Made by a program: the position numbers and the translations under genes. Source: Vibrio aestivus (GTDB taxonomy: Bacteria; Pseudomonadota; Gammaproteobacteria; Enterobacterales; Vibrionaceae). From it: a stretch of DNA of 50,878 nt. The DNA lies in contig JYJN01000007.1 in assembly GCA_003263845.1 (NCBI GenBank), forward strand, positions 1-50,878, in the 5' to 3' direction. This document shows positions 27,306-38,583 of the stretch, piece by piece (positions within the stretch are counted from its first letter, which is position 1; every line of letters starts with the position of its first letter). The notes under the pieces were generated by a model. That model ran no database searches, was not told where the DNA came from, and saw only the letters and a list, made by a program, of their open reading frames with translations.

Positions 27306-28475
27306 ATGTTAGAGATACTCTTCTTGCTGTTACCTATCGCCGCCGCCTATGGCTGGTATATGGGTAATCGTAGTGCTCAGCAAGATAAGCAGAATCAATC
27401 CAATCAAATTTCTCGTCAATACGTAACGGGTTTAAACCTGCTTCTATCTGATCAGTCAGACAAGGCGGTCGATCACTTCATTGAACTGCTTCAGGTCGAC
27501 AATGAAACGATTGATACTCACCTCGCTTTGGGCAACCTGTTTCGATCACGAGGCGAAGTCGATCGCGCTATTCGCATTCACCAGAATCTAATTTCACGCT
27601 CGGGCTTGAGCATTGATCAGAAAAATATAGCGCTGCAACAGTTAGCAAAAGACTACATGGTTTCCGGCTTTTTGGACCGAGCAGAGCGTATTTTTGAGCA
27701 GCTAGTGGATGAGCCCGATCATAAAGAGCAAGCCTTGCACCAGTTAGTTTCCATCTACCAACAGACTCGAGAATGGAATAAAGCGATTCATTATGCATCG
27801 ATGTTGGTTAAGTTTGGTAAGCGACGTATGAAGCTTTCCATTGCTCATTTTTGGTGTGAGCTAGCTATGTTGTCTCAGTCTGATGGTGACCGTGCAAAAG
27901 CGATACATCAGTTTGAGCAAGCATTAAAAGAAGACCCTAAGTGTGTTCGAGCCAGTATCTCTTTGGGTAAGTTGTATCTTGAAGCTGAAGACTACAAAAC
28001 GACGATTAAGTACATGGAGAGTGTCCTCGAACAAGATGTCGACTTCGTCGGTGAAGTGCTTCCTACGTTAGCAGAGTGCTATCATCACCTCGGTATTGAA
28101 GACCAACTCTTGGAGTTCTTAAAGGCGTGTATGGCGCGTAAAGCCGGTGTATCTACTGAGCTGATGCTCGCGCAGATAGTCGCGCAGCATGAGGGTGTGA
28201 CCGCGGCTCAGGAACTTCTTACACGCCAACTGATTAAGAATCCGACCATGAAAGGCTTCTATCGCCTAATGGACTACCATCTAGCTGATGCGGAAGAGGG
28301 TAGGGCGAAAGCAAGTTTAACCACATTACAGAAAATGGTAGGCGAACAGCTTAAGGTTAAGCCGCATTATCGATGCCGTAAATGTGGGTTTTCGACTCAT
28401 TCACTTTATTGGCACTGCCCATCGTGTAAAGGTTGGGGAACCATTAAACCAATTCGCGGATTGGATGGAGAATAG
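27306..28475 (+). CDS. lapB: Lipopolysaccharide assembly protein LapB (YciM)
   Basis: LapB is an inner-membrane-anchored TPR protein that recruits FtsH to degrade LpxC and so balances lipopolysaccharide synthesis. It has an N-terminal membrane anchor (about residues 2-18), then repeated TPR helices from about 35 to 340, for example THLALGNLFRSRGEVDRAIR and AKAIHQFEQALKEDPKCVRA. A C-terminal rubredoxin-like metal site has the cysteines CRKCGF and CPSCKGWG. The length of 389 residues equals E. coli YciM and the frame is intact. It follows lapA by 21 bases, so they form an operon, with pyrF next. Confidence 0.95.
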   Translation: MLEILFLLLPIAAAYGWYMGNRSAQQDKQNQSNQISRQYVTGLNLLLSDQSDKAVDHFIELLQVDNETIDTHLALGNLFRSRGEVDRAIRIHQNLISRSGLSIDQKNIALQQLAKDYMVSGFLDRAERIFEQLVDEPDHKEQALHQLVSIYQQTREWNKAIHYASMLVKFGKRRMKLSIAHFWCELAMLSQSDGDRAKAIHQFEQALKEDPKCVRASISLGKLYLEAEDYKTTIKYMESVLEQDVDFVGEVLPTLAECYHHLGIEDQLLEFLKACMARKAGVSTELMLAQIVAQHEGVTAAQELLTRQLIKNPTMKGFYRLMDYHLADAEEGRAKASLTTLQKMVGEQLKVKPHYRCRKCGFSTHSLYWHCPSCKGWGTIKPIRGLDGE

Positions 28476-28545
28476 TAACGATGCAGCTTATAATAGGCTG
28501 CATTTTTTGTATCAACTCACCGTATAACCATTATTAGGAGATGAA

Positions 28546-29241
28546 ATGATCGACCAAAAAGTCATTGTGGCACTGGATTACGACAATCAAAATGACGCAC
28601 TTGCATTCGTAGATCGTATTGACCCAAGTTCTTGTCGTTTAAAAGTAGGTAAAGAGATGTTTACCTTGTTTGGTCCTGATTTCGTTAAAGAGTTGCACAA
28701 ACGTGGGTTTTCCGTTTTCCTAGACCTTAAGTTTCACGACATCCCAAATACTTGCTCTAAAGCGGTACGCGCCGCTGCGGAGATGGGTGTATGGATGGTG
28801 AATGTTCACGCGAGTGGTGGTGAGCGAATGATGGCGGCATCGCGCGAAATACTAGAGCCTTACGGTAAAGATCGTCCCCTACTTATAGGTGTGACTGTTT
28901 TGACTAGTATGGAACAAAGTGACCTACGTGGCATTGGCTTAGATTTAGAGCCGAAAGAGCAAGTGATTCGCTTGGCGACTCTAACTAAAAACTCAGGTTT
29001 AGACGGCGTAGTGTGTTCAGCACAGGAAGCTTCTATGCTCAAGAGTGAGTTAGGGCAAGAGTTTAAACTGGTCACGCCAGGCATTCGTCCAGCGGGCGCC
29101 GCTGTGGGCGATCAAAAACGTATTATGACACCAGCGGATGCGATTCAAGTGGGCTCTGACTATCTGGTTATAGGCCGTCCTATTACGCAAGCGCCAAACC
29201 CAGCTACGGTTCTTGCTGAGATTAATGCAAGCCTTGCCTAA
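28546..29241 (+). CDS. pyrF: Orotidine 5'-phosphate decarboxylase
   Basis: PyrF converts orotidine monophosphate to UMP, the last step of UMP synthesis. The catalytic signature is [11 protein letters not shown], with Asp60, Lys62 and Asp65. The phosphate-binding end has TPGIRPAG and YLVIGRPIT. The length of 231 residues is normal. AGGAG lies before the ATG. The order lapA-lapB-pyrF is conserved in gammaproteobacteria. Confidence 0.96.
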   Translation: MIDQKVIVALDYDNQNDALAFVDRIDPSSCRLKVGKEMFTLFGPDFVKELHKRGFSVFLDLKFHDIPNTCSKAVRAAAEMGVWMVNVHASGGERMMAASREILEPYGKDRPLLIGVTVLTSMEQSDLRGIGLDLEPKEQVIRLATLTKNSGLDGVVCSAQEASMLKSELGQEFKLVTPGIRPAGAAVGDQKRIMTPADAIQVGSDYLVIGRPITQAPNPATVLAEINASLA

Positions 29242-29258
29242 ATCGACTTCTCACCTTT

Positions 29259-29286
29259 TAAGCCAGCAATCGCTGGCTTTTTTCTA
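29259..29286 (+). terminator. Terminator after pyrF
   Basis: A 7-bp stem AGCCAGC (29261-29267) with GCTGGCT (29272-29278) is followed by a T-run. Confidence 0.85.
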
Positions 29287-29374
29287 TTTATTGTTATTAC
29301 TTTCCTTCGGTAATAGCTGTTTGGTTCCTTGATCACTCAGTTGAATACTTATCACACTGCCAAATACTGATTGA

Positions 29375-30148
29375 TCAGTAGGATAAAGAAGGTGTTCCTG
29401 AGTGAAATTTGAAGTCACTGTCTGGGCTTTCAATCAACTCTGCTTCCACTTTACCAAAGTACTTGATACGTTCCGAAATATCGTGACCTGCAATTTCTTG
29501 AGCAAGCGTTAAATAATCTTCATAGTGCCGTGCTTCTGAGCGAAGCAGTGAAATGTAGAATTTAGCGATATCGTCGTCTAGGTGAGGGGCCAGTTGTGCA
29601 AAACGTTCACAAGAGCGAGCTTCAATATAGCCACCGATTATCAGTTTATCGACCAGTGTTTGGGGTTCATAAGTTGCCATTTTGGACAGCATTCCTCTTG
29701 CATAGCGGCTGGCTGGAATTGGCTCGTACGAGATCCCTTTCTTTTCCATGATTTCTAATACTTGATAGAAATGATGCAACTCTTCTTTTATCAGAAGTAC
29801 CATTTTATCGATTAGATCTTGGCTGTATGGTGAGTCTGATTTCGCCATGATAGTTTTAGAAACCTGACTCTTGCCCTTAAGTGATTCAAGGCTTCCTGTT
29901 CTTCTGTAAGCAAAGTCTTCGTATGGCTTGAACCAATCCAACAATGTTGAGGCGCTTTGCGGATCGATAGCGTACTTTCTAATAAGCAGCATCGCTGACT
30001 GGCCTGCTTTTAACTCACACAACAAGTGGTCAATAAGAATGGTTTTAAGGTTGCTTGGTTTCTTTGCTTCATCAATCCAACTCTGGGGTGTTTCGCAGTG
30101 AAGGAATTGGTGAATAGGAGTGAGTAAATCTTGGTATTTTTCTAGCAT
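29375..30148 (-). CDS. miaE: tRNA-(ms2io6A37) hydroxylase MiaE
   Basis: MiaE hydroxylates the isopentenyl group of the modified adenosine next to the anticodon in certain tRNAs. It is a non-haem di-iron enzyme with a ferritin-like fold. The metal ligands are suggested by KEELHHF, by IEARSCERF and by RSEARHYEDY. I choose the ATG at 30148 (MLEKYQDLL). An ATG 27 bases upstream lies inside the terminator hairpin of the preceding gene. The protein is then 257 residues, normal for the family. The frame is intact. Confidence 0.92.
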   Translation of the reverse strand: MLEKYQDLLTPIHQFLHCETPQSWIDEAKKPSNLKTILIDHLLCELKAGQSAMLLIRKYAIDPQSASTLLDWFKPYEDFAYRRTGSLESLKGKSQVSKTIMAKSDSPYSQDLIDKMVLLIKEELHHFYQVLEIMEKKGISYEPIPASRYARGMLSKMATYEPQTLVDKLIIGGYIEARSCERFAQLAPHLDDDIAKFYISLLRSEARHYEDYLTLAQEIAGHDISERIKYFGKVEAELIESPDSDFKFHSGTPSLSY

Positions 30149-30151
30149 GTT

Positions 30152-30185
30152 GACCACATAAAACAAAGGCCGCATTTGCGGCCTT
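30152..30185 (-). terminator. Terminator after the minus-strand gene at 30226-30990
   Basis: On the minus strand AAGGCCGCAAATGCGGCCTT forms a compact GC-rich hairpin followed by TGTTTTAT. It ends only a few bases before the miaE start, so miaE is either uncoupled from its upstream neighbour or expressed by read-through. Confidence 0.75.
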
Positions 30186-30225
30186 ACTACTGTTGTTAAT
30201 TACGGTGTAAATAGTTAGAGGGCGG

Positions 30226-30990
30226 CTACCACTTTTTCTTTTGTCCGAATAGCGCGTCCATATCGTCTTCGCGCTCTTTTTCTTCCATCTGTTGAAGCTC
30301 TTCTGCGCTTTTCGTTTGACGTTTTTGCTCTAGCTCTTCATACATCTTTTGTAGCTGTTCGCGAGCTTGATTGGAGTAGTTGTCGTTTTTGGTGCTCAGG
30401 GCATCAAGGCCTTTACGAAGCAGTTGTACTGCTGTACCCGGTTGGCCGCGTACTATTGCATCTTTTGCACGTTTAATAACATTTTCAATATTGATACGAA
30501 CTTGAATGGTTTCTAAGCGAGCATTTTCTTCAACATAAGCTTGGGTATCAAAACGGCCTTTGTTATGCTCACTTCGAATAGTGTCTCTCAATCTCTTCAC
30601 TAGCTTCAGCATCATGATTGCTTGCTTATCACTGGTTGGTGTTTTGAAAGGAGTACTTTCCGCGCCGTTGTGATTGTCTTGAAGCTGTTTGATCTGCTGC
30701 TTCATATTTTCAATGCGCTGAGCTAGCTGTTTGTTTTTAGGGTCTAGCTCAAACATGCTTTCGAGCGCATCTAGAATTCGCACGTTCAAACAAATCAAAA
30801 GAGCCTTACTAAATGGCATGTGATGAGCGTTGCCAATAAGGTCTTCTGTTGCATCGATAATTGCTACATGTTTAGCGCTTTCCTGCTTTTTCGCTGTTTC
30901 TACTTTTACTTTGTATTGCAGCATGATGTTGTAGCCAAGGACGAGCACTAGCAAAACGGCTACTAACGCAATGATCAAACCAATATTCAT
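30226..30990 (-). CDS. Conserved hypothetical membrane-anchored coiled-coil protein
   Basis: I do not recognise a named family. The protein has one N-terminal membrane segment (about residues 4-24, GLIIALVAVLLVLVLGYNIML). A mostly helical, charged cytoplasmic part follows. Helical stretches rich in Lys, Glu and Gln occur at about 85-105 and 205-245 (REQLQKMYEELEQKRQTKSA), suggesting coiled coils. It ends in a basic GQKKKW tail. There is no enzyme motif. The cysteine in ALLICLNVRILDALE is the only one I see. It sits between miaE and cysB. The shape suggests a structural or scaffold role at the inner membrane, but that is a guess. Confidence 0.75.
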   Translation of the reverse strand: MNIGLIIALVAVLLVLVLGYNIMLQYKVKVETAKKQESAKHVAIIDATEDLIGNAHHMPFSKALLICLNVRILDALESMFELDPKNKQLAQRIENMKQQIKQLQDNHNGAESTPFKTPTSDKQAIMMLKLVKRLRDTIRSEHNKGRFDTQAYVEENARLETIQVRINIENVIKRAKDAIVRGQPGTAVQLLRKGLDALSTKNDNYSNQAREQLQKMYEELEQKRQTKSAEELQQMEEKEREDDMDALFGQKKKW

Positions 30991-32334
<1,344 letters not shown>

Positions 32335-32416
32335 AGGACAATGCTGTTGATTCACGTCACTGTTTATTGACAGCCTATCGCTTCCCTCTACAATGCGCAA
32401 AGTGAGTGGGGGAAGC

Positions 32417-33614
32417 ATGAAACAGCAATTTAAAATACTCGATACATTTCTATCTAACCATCAAGACTATTGGCGTTTTGAACCCTTCCATCAAAGCTTA
32501 TCCGATTTACTTCCTTGGCATGAAACTCATCCTGAACTTTGTCAGTGGCTTATCAACTTGTCTCCAAAAGAGATCGAATACTTTAAGTCTGAGCCCGTCG
32601 AGTTAGTCTCTCAATTTCATGGTTTTTTGCCCGAGGTTGGAGATGTGAATGACATTTGCAACCTTGAGGCTGTAGACGCTCACGATCTTGTACTTCCGAA
32701 GGGGCTAGATAATGGCATTCCTGGCCGAAAACTGAATCAAATTGTTGCAATGGGCAGCGCAGCTATCGGGCAACATCAGGGCTCTGAGTGGCTCGAGTGG
32801 TGCTCGGGTAAAGGCTTTTTTAGGTCGAATCCTTGCTCACGAATCTAAGCAATTAGTGACGAGTTTTGAATTTCAGCAACCTTTATGCGAACGAGGTCAG
32901 GCTGACGCCGATGCTATGGAGCTCGATATGACCTTTGTTCAAGGTGATGCTTTATCTGACACATCACGTGGCGTGCTTAACTCCAAGCAGCATGCGGTCG
33001 CACTTCATGCTTGTGGAGATCTTCACGTTTCATTAATCCGCAAAGGTGTAGATGCTCAGCTACCCGCAATGACTTTGTCCCCTTGTTGTTATCATTTGAT
33101 ACAAACCGACCTCTACCAACCAATGTCAGAACTGGCCAAAGCGTCTTGTCTGTCTTTGACTAAAGCTGAGTTGAGAATTCCCCTTCAAGAGACCGTGACC
33201 GGTGGTGCCCGAGTACATCGCCACCGTAATCTAGAAATGAGGTATCGTCTTGGTCTCGATCTGCTGCTTCGAGAAACGCTAGGCGCATCTGACTACATAC
33301 CTGTACCAAGTATCAAGAAGTCGCAATTGGATGAGGGCTTTGAAGCGTTTTGTTTATGGGCTGCTGAGAAGAAGGGTTTTCGCCTTACCGGTGTCGATTT
33401 TGAGCATTATCTAGACAAAGCGGAAGCGCGTTTTTGGAACATGGAGCGATTAAGCTTGGTTCAGCAGATTTTCCGTCGCCCACTGGAGCTTTGGCTTGCG
33501 CTAGATAAGTCCCTTTATCTTGAGCAGAATGGCTATCAAGTGAGTCTCAAACAGTTCTGCTCGCGCGAGGTGACGCCACGTAACCTCCTAATTCACGCAG
33601 AAAAAAGGCTCTGA
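32417..33614 (+). CDS. SAM-dependent methyltransferase-like protein (frameshifted)
   Basis: This is a predicted methyltransferase with the SAM-binding motif WLEWCSGKGFLGRILA, seen once the frame is repaired. Downstream are VALHACGDLHVSLIRKG and TLSPCCYHLI, which resemble the GSTCD-like methyltransferase family. The substrate is unknown. The frame breaks in a T6 run at 32816-32821. Removing one T joins the two parts into about 398 residues. The ATG at 32417 follows GGGGGAAG. It lies 82 bases after cysB on the same strand. The break is probably a sequencing error. Confidence 0.78.
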
Positions 33615-33617
33615 AGG

Positions 33618-33647
33618 GCAACCAGAGTCAAGCTTTGTTGCTTTTTT
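33618..33647 (+). terminator. Possible weak terminator after the methyltransferase gene
   Basis: GCAAC (33618-33622) and GTTGC (33637-33641) can pair before a six-T run. The stem is short and the loop is 14 bases, so support is modest. Confidence 0.4.
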
Positions 33648-33770
33648 GTTAAATCTCACTTTCCTTTGCAATAGCTTGCTGATAATAATGGTTGTACAGA
33701 AATTGGACTGTATTCTGTACGGCTATTTGCCGAACCACCTAAATATAGTGGCTGACTTCAAGGAGTTAAG

Positions 33771-34738
33771 ATGAAAGCACGCAAAGCAATCGTGGCGGCA
33801 GTATTATCTGGCGTTGCACTTATTTCTTCACCAATCGTAAGCGCTGAAACTGCGAAAGTAGCGGTTTCGCAGATTGTAGAACACCCAGCGTTAGATGCAG
33901 CGCGTCAGGGTTTGCTTGATGGTTTAAAAGCGCAAGGTTATGAAGATGGGAAGAACCTCGAGTTTGACTATAAAACGGCGCAAGGTAACCCTGCGATTGC
34001 GGTGCAAATTGCTAGGCAGTTTGTCGGCGAGAAGCCCGATGTATTAGTGGGGATTGCCACCCCAGTGCGCAAGCTTTGGTTTCATCTACGCGCAGTATCC
34101 CAGTAGTCTTTACCGCAGTCACCGACCCAATCGGCGCAAAATTGGTGAAGCGCATGGAGCAGCCAGGTAAGAACGTGACGGGTCTGTCTGATCTCTCTCC
34201 CGTTGAGCAGCACGTTGAACTTATAAAAGAAATTCTGCCAAACGCCAAATCTATTGGTGTGGTTTACAACCCAGGCGAGGCGAATGCAGTGACGCTAGTC
34301 GCCCTATTAAAAGAAAGTGCCAAAGCGCATGGGCTTTCGGTCGTGGAAGGTACAGCGCTTAAAAGTGCAGATGTACAGTCGGCGACACAAGCAATTGCCG
34401 CTAAATCTGATGTTATCTATGCACCAACCGATAACACCGTGGCAAGCGCAATTGAAGGCATGATCGTTGCGGCAAATCAATCCAAGACGCCCGTTTTTGG
34501 CGGCGCAACTTCCTACGTTGAGAAAGGGGCAATCGCGAGTTTAGGTTTTGATTACTACCAAGTTGGTGTTCAAACAGCAGATTATGTTGTGGCGATTTTG
34601 CAAGGTAAACAGCCAGGCGCATTGGATGTGAAAGTTGCTCAAGGTTCTGACTTGGTGATTAACACCAGTGCGAGTCAATCACTAGGTATCACACTGCCAG
34701 AGTCATTAGTCTCACGTGCAACTACCGTGAATAAGTAG
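33771..34738 (+). CDS. ABC transporter substrate-binding protein, COG2984 type (frameshifted)
   Basis: This is a periplasmic binding protein of the ABC_sub_bind family. Some Gram-positive members (TrpX) are tied to tryptophan, but the ligand here is unknown. The signal peptide ends near residue 25 (IVSA). The motifs DPIGAKLV, KSIGVVYNPGEANA and YAPTDNTVASA are typical. The frame breaks in the C-run at 34060-34063. Adding one C gives TPSAQALVSSTRSIPVVFTA. The corrected length is about 322 residues. It begins a three-gene cluster with a permease and an ATPase. Confidence 0.87.
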
Positions 34739-34756
34739 GGCGATAGCCATGTTTGA

Positions 34757-34784
34757 AGCCAGCAGCGTAACTGCTGGCTTTTGA
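34757..34784 (+). terminator. Attenuator-like hairpin between binding protein and permease genes
   Basis: A 9-bp stem AGCCAGCAG (34757-34765) with CTGCTGGCT (34771-34779) is followed by TTTTGATTG, 21 bases before the permease start. Such hairpins often keep permease and ATPase levels below the binding protein. Confidence 0.7.
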
Positions 34785-34804
34785 TTGTTGGTAAAGGAGT
34801 TATC

Positions 34805-35720
34805 ATGTCCGCTTTTGCGTTTTTTGGTGCATTAGAAATCGGCCTTGTTTATGGCCTGGTTGCGCTAGGTGTCTATCTTACTTTCCGTGTTCTCGATTTT
34901 CCTGACTTAAGTGTTGATGGCAGCTTTCCTATGGGAGCGGCGGTAGCGGCGACAGCGATCGTATCTGGCATAAACCCGTGGTTGGCGACGGCGATGGCGA
35001 TTATGGCTGGTGCCATGACGGGCTGGGTCACTGCATTTCTTGCTGTGCGATGCGGGATTCTTCATCTACTCGCTTCAATCTTAACTATGATTGCGGCTTT
35101 TTCGATCAATATCCGTATTATGGGCCGCCCTAATATCGCGCTTCTTGGTGAAGATACGATCTTAACGCCGTTCGAGGTGTTAGGAGATGTGCTATACATC
35201 CGTACACTGGTGGTTGGCGTCTTAGTTTTAATCTCTGCTTGGGGCGTTATTCGACTTTTGAACAGTGATTTTGGTTTGGGATTAAGAGCGACCGGTGTGA
35301 ATGCACGGATGGTGTCCGCTCAAGGCGGCAGCACATCATTTTATACCTACTTTTGTTTAGCGCTCTCCAATGGCTTTGTTGGCTTTGCGGGCGCTTTATT
35401 TGCACAAACAAACAGTTTTGCTGATGTCACATCCGGTGTTGGTACGATTGTTTGTCGGTCTCGCGGCGGTGATCTTGGGTCAAACCCTGATTCCGGGCAG
35501 AAAGATTTGGGTTGCGGTAGTGGCGGTGATTGTTGGGTCTGTGCTTTACAGATTGGCGGTTGCCTTTGCATTGAGCTCTGGCATGTTTGGTTTACAAGCC
35601 TCTGACCTTAATCTGGTTACGGCCGTCTTGGTTGCAGTTGCACTGATCGCACCGAAGATAAAGAGCAATATTCAATCGAAGAAACGCGCTCAGTCGAGCG
35701 CTGAGAAAGCCAAGATTTAG
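34805..35720 (+). CDS. ABC transporter permease, COG4120 type (frameshifted)
   Basis: This is a multi-pass inner-membrane permease working with the neighbouring binding protein and ATPase. It is hydrophobic throughout, with the family stretch LTFRVLDFPDLSVDGSFPMG near the start and NSDFGLGLRATG in the middle. The ATG at 34805 follows AAGGAG. The frame breaks in a T-run at 35451-35453. Removing one T gives GVGTIVVGLAAVILGQTLIP and restores about 305 residues. The end is basic (KKRAQSSAEKAKI). It is probably intact in the organism. Confidence 0.86.
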
Positions 35721-35739
35721 CCTTGGGAGGTAACAACGA

Positions 35740-36535
35740 ATGATTGCATTAGAAGATATTCAAGTGACCTTTAACCCAGGCACTATTTTGGAAAACCGCG
35801 CGCTCAAAGGGGTGTCGTTAGAAGTGCCGGAGCACGAGTTTTTTAACCGTAATTGGATCTAACGGTGCTGGTAAATCAACTTTGTTAGGCGCCGTGACTG
35901 GCGAAACGCCTATGCTCGGTGGTCGAGTTCTTATTGATGGAACTGACGTAACACACCTTACCGTTGACCAACGTGCCAAACAGTGCGCACGTGTGTTTCA
36001 AGACCCGTTGGCAGGAACGTGTGGCGATCTCACTATAGAAGAGAATATGGCACTGGCTTACATGCGCGGTAAAAGGCGTGGTTGGACGTTATCGCTGTCA
36101 AGTAAGCGTAGAAAGCTATTTCAAGAACGCATCAGCATATTAGGTTTAGGGTTAGAAGATCGTTTGAGTGACAATATTGGCCTTTTATCTGGTGGTCAGC
36201 GTCAGGCGGTTAGTCTGGTGATGGCGACACTGTCAGAAAGTAAATTGCTGCTGCTTGATGAACACACAGCTGCCCTTGATCCTCGAATGGCGGCCTTTAT
36301 CATCGATTTGACGAAAACGATCGTGAAAGAGTTCAACCTAACGGTAATGATGGTGACTCATTCAATGAAAGACGCTTTGGCTTGTGGAGACCGCACTGTC
36401 ATGCTCCATCAAGGAGAGGTAGTGCTAGACGTTGCCGGTGAGCAAAGAGCAAACATGCAGGTACCTGATTTGCTCGAAATGTTTAGTAAGGTGCGTGGTG
36501 AAGAGCTTGCGGATGATAGTTTATTGTTGAGTTAG
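35740..36535 (+). CDS. ABC transporter ATP-binding protein, COG1101 type (frameshifted)
   Basis: This ATPase powers the transporter encoded by the two preceding genes. Walker A is GSNGAGKST, the signature is LLSGGQRQAVSL, and Walker B is LLLLDEHTAALDP. The switch region is MVTHSM. A T6 run at 35839-35844 shifts the frame just before Walker A. Removing one T gives EFLTVIGSNGAGKST and restores about 264 residues. GGGAGG lies before the ATG at 35740. The cluster ends with a strong terminator. Confidence 0.88.
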
Positions 36536-36572
36536 GTTTATAAGCTGTTGGCTGCCTAGAGAGCAATTACTA

Positions 36573-36611
36573 AAAAAGCCAGAACCGTTTGTCGGTTCTG
36601 GCTTTTTCGAT
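36573..36611. terminator. Bidirectional terminator between the ABC ATPase gene and dusC
   Basis: A 15-bp stem (36573-36587 with 36593-36607) with a 5-base loop has an A-run before it and a T-run after it. It separates two convergent genes and can serve both. Confidence 0.9.
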
Positions 36612-36642
36612 TCTGTTTCCAATTTGGGCAATTGCCGCTTGG

Positions 36643-37605
36643 TTAATCGACAGTTTCTAACTGAAGCTCAGTGCGATATTTCTCAATGTAGTCAACGATA
36701 GGTTGCGCCGTATTAAAGGTGCGAATCTCTCTAAACAGTTGAGCTGCTTCTGGGTATTGCTGTCTTAGGTATGCAAACCATTGTTTAACGCGGTTTGGAT
36801 AATAAAGGCCCTTGTCGCCCTTCATTTCGTATTGAGAATAAACGATCAGCAAATCTACGACATCTTTCCACGGCATGATGGCTTGGTTATGTTTTACCAC
36901 GTTGCCGAGGTTGGGCACATTAAATGCGCCACGACACACCATTAAAGAATCGATACCCGTTGTTTTAATGCACGCTTGACCATCTTCGTAGTTCCAAATC
37001 TCGCCGTTAGCAATCAAAGGTAAAGAGGTTCTTTGACGGATCTGATTGATATAGTCCCATTTAATTTCACTGGCCTTGTAACCGCCAGCCTTTGTGCGAG
37101 CATGAACCGTCAGTTCATCTGCTCCCGCTTGTTCAATGGCATCAACGATCTCAAAACAGTCGTCAGGGTTTTCCCAGCCTAATCGAATCTTGGCCGAAAC
37201 TGGGATATGAGAAGGCACAGCTTCACGGCACGCTTTGACAACATTATGGATAATATCTGGGTGTTGAAGCAACGCAGCGCCGCCGCGGCTGCGGTTAACA
37301 AGCTTAGCTGGGCAACCGAAGTTAATATCTACGCCACGAGCGCCTAGCTCCGCCGCACGCAGAGCATTCTCTGCCATCCATTCAGGATGTTGACCTAATA
37401 GCTGAATATGGACGGGTACACCGGATTTGGTCTGCGAGCCTTGCTCAAGTTCAGGACATAGGCGATGAAACACATGGTCGGGCAGTTTTCTGTCGATAAC
37501 ACGAACAAACTCAGTGACGCAAAGATCATAGTCGTTGAGGTCGGTTAAGATCTCTCTCATTAAATGATCCAGTACGCCCTCCATTGGGCCTAATATAACT
37601 CTCAT
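36643..37605 (-). CDS. dusC: tRNA-dihydrouridine(16) synthase DusC
   Basis: DusC is a flavoprotein that reduces uridine 16 in the tRNA D-loop. The sequence MRVILGPMEGVLDHLMREIL at the start, the catalytic cysteine in DINFGCPAKLV, and RGGAALLQHP and KIRLGW are family hallmarks. I place the start at the ATG at 37605 because alignment with E. coli DusC begins there. The frame is open to a GTG at 37665, but those 20 residues have no family similarity and no ribosome site. The corrected length is 320 residues. Confidence 0.92.
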   Translation of the reverse strand: MRVILGPMEGVLDHLMREILTDLNDYDLCVTEFVRVIDRKLPDHVFHRLCPELEQGSQTKSGVPVHIQLLGQHPEWMAENALRAAELGARGVDINFGCPAKLVNRSRGGAALLQHPDIIHNVVKACREAVPSHIPVSAKIRLGWENPDDCFEIVDAIEQAGADELTVHARTKAGGYKASEIKWDYINQIRQRTSLPLIANGEIWNYEDGQACIKTTGIDSLMVCRGAFNVPNLGNVVKHNQAIMPWKDVVDLLIVYSQYEMKGDKGLYYPNRVKQWFAYLRQQYPEAAQLFREIRTFNTAQPIVDYIEKYRTELQLETVD

Positions 37606-37793
37606 GAAATGCTGCTCGTGTAACTCAGGAGGCGCGATTGTAGTGGGTTCTGATGATATTGTCACCTTGAGGCTGCCATCCTATCCAAAAACGCCGCATA
37701 CAGTTTGACGGATTCCGAAGAGATCAAGGAAACACAATGACGCAAAGTTAGGTATAATGTGCAGCATTACATTAGATATACCAGAGCAACTTC

Positions 37794-38411
37794 ATGACTT
37801 ACCAACTTCTTTCTCTCGATAGCGACACAAACAGCGAGTCAACTTTGTTTATTGAAGGGGCTGTGCTGTGTGCAAACTTTGCTGCAAAACCGCTCGATCC
37901 AGAGTCTTGGTTAGAGAGTGTGTTAGGGGATTCCGCAAACGAATTGAAAGAGTCAGTCATCAGCCAGATCCACGCACAATTCAACTTATTAAAGCGCAGC
38001 GAATACTCACTGCTTTCGCTTATCGACGGTGACAACAAGCAAGAGAACCTTGCTGACTTTGCAGAAGGATTTATGACACTCTGGCCAACGGTAGAAGAGC
38101 AGTGGTCTGAGTTTCAAATTGGCGATGGAACAATGCGCATGTTGCAAGGCTTACTGACCACCTTGATGCTGGCGATTGATGAAGCATCTACTCAGGAGCA
38201 AATGAAACTAGCGGGAATTGATATGCCGCCAAACCTTGCAGACATGGTTGATCAAATCGATGTGATGGTGACAGAAGTTGCGCATGCTGCAGACGAGTTG
38301 ATGGTCGGTGGTAAAAGCCAAAGTGTGAATCCGTTTAAAGATATTGGCAGAAATGACCCTTGCCCATGCGAAAGCGGTAAGAAATTTAAACAATGTTGTG
38401 GCAAGGCTTAA
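37794..38411 (+). CDS. UPF0149/YecA-like protein with C-terminal SEC-C motif
   Basis: This protein belongs to the YecA/YgfB (UPF0149) group. The helical part has [17 protein letters not shown] near residue 90. The C-terminus is a metal-binding SEC-C motif, [17 protein letters not shown], like that of SecA. In E. coli YecA the SEC-C domain binds metal and the protein may interact with the ribosome or SecA, but the function is unsettled. The frame is intact at 205 residues and its ATG begins an isolated gene. A second SEC-C protein, ychJ, lies about 5 kb further on. Confidence 0.82.
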   Translation: MTYQLLSLDSDTNSESTLFIEGAVLCANFAAKPLDPESWLESVLGDSANELKESVISQIHAQFNLLKRSEYSLLSLIDGDNKQENLADFAEGFMTLWPTVEEQWSEFQIGDGTMRMLQGLLTTLMLAIDEASTQEQMKLAGIDMPPNLADMVDQIDVMVTEVAHAADELMVGGKSQSVNPFKDIGRNDPCPCESGKKFKQCCGKA

Positions 38412-38540
38412 CAACAAATCAAAAAGTTGGTTTCACAAATCGCATATGTGTTGCTGCGTGAACTATTCCACAATTAAACAATCAAAACAGTACGTTGACG
38501 TTTGACGTAATTAAGTAACTAAAATAACCCTATACCGACA

Positions 38541-38561
38541 TCGAGTAAGGACCTTACTCGA
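38541..38561 (+). promoter_or_regulatory. Perfect short palindrome upstream of lolA
   Basis: TCGAGTAAGG (38541-38550) and CCTTACTCGA (38552-38561) are exact reverse complements around a single A. The site ends 22 bases before the lolA start. No T-run follows, so it is not a terminator. It could be an operator for a dimeric regulator or a leader hairpin near the ribosome site. Confidence 0.5.
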
Positions 38562-38583
38562 CGTGCATTAATCGGAGTATTTA

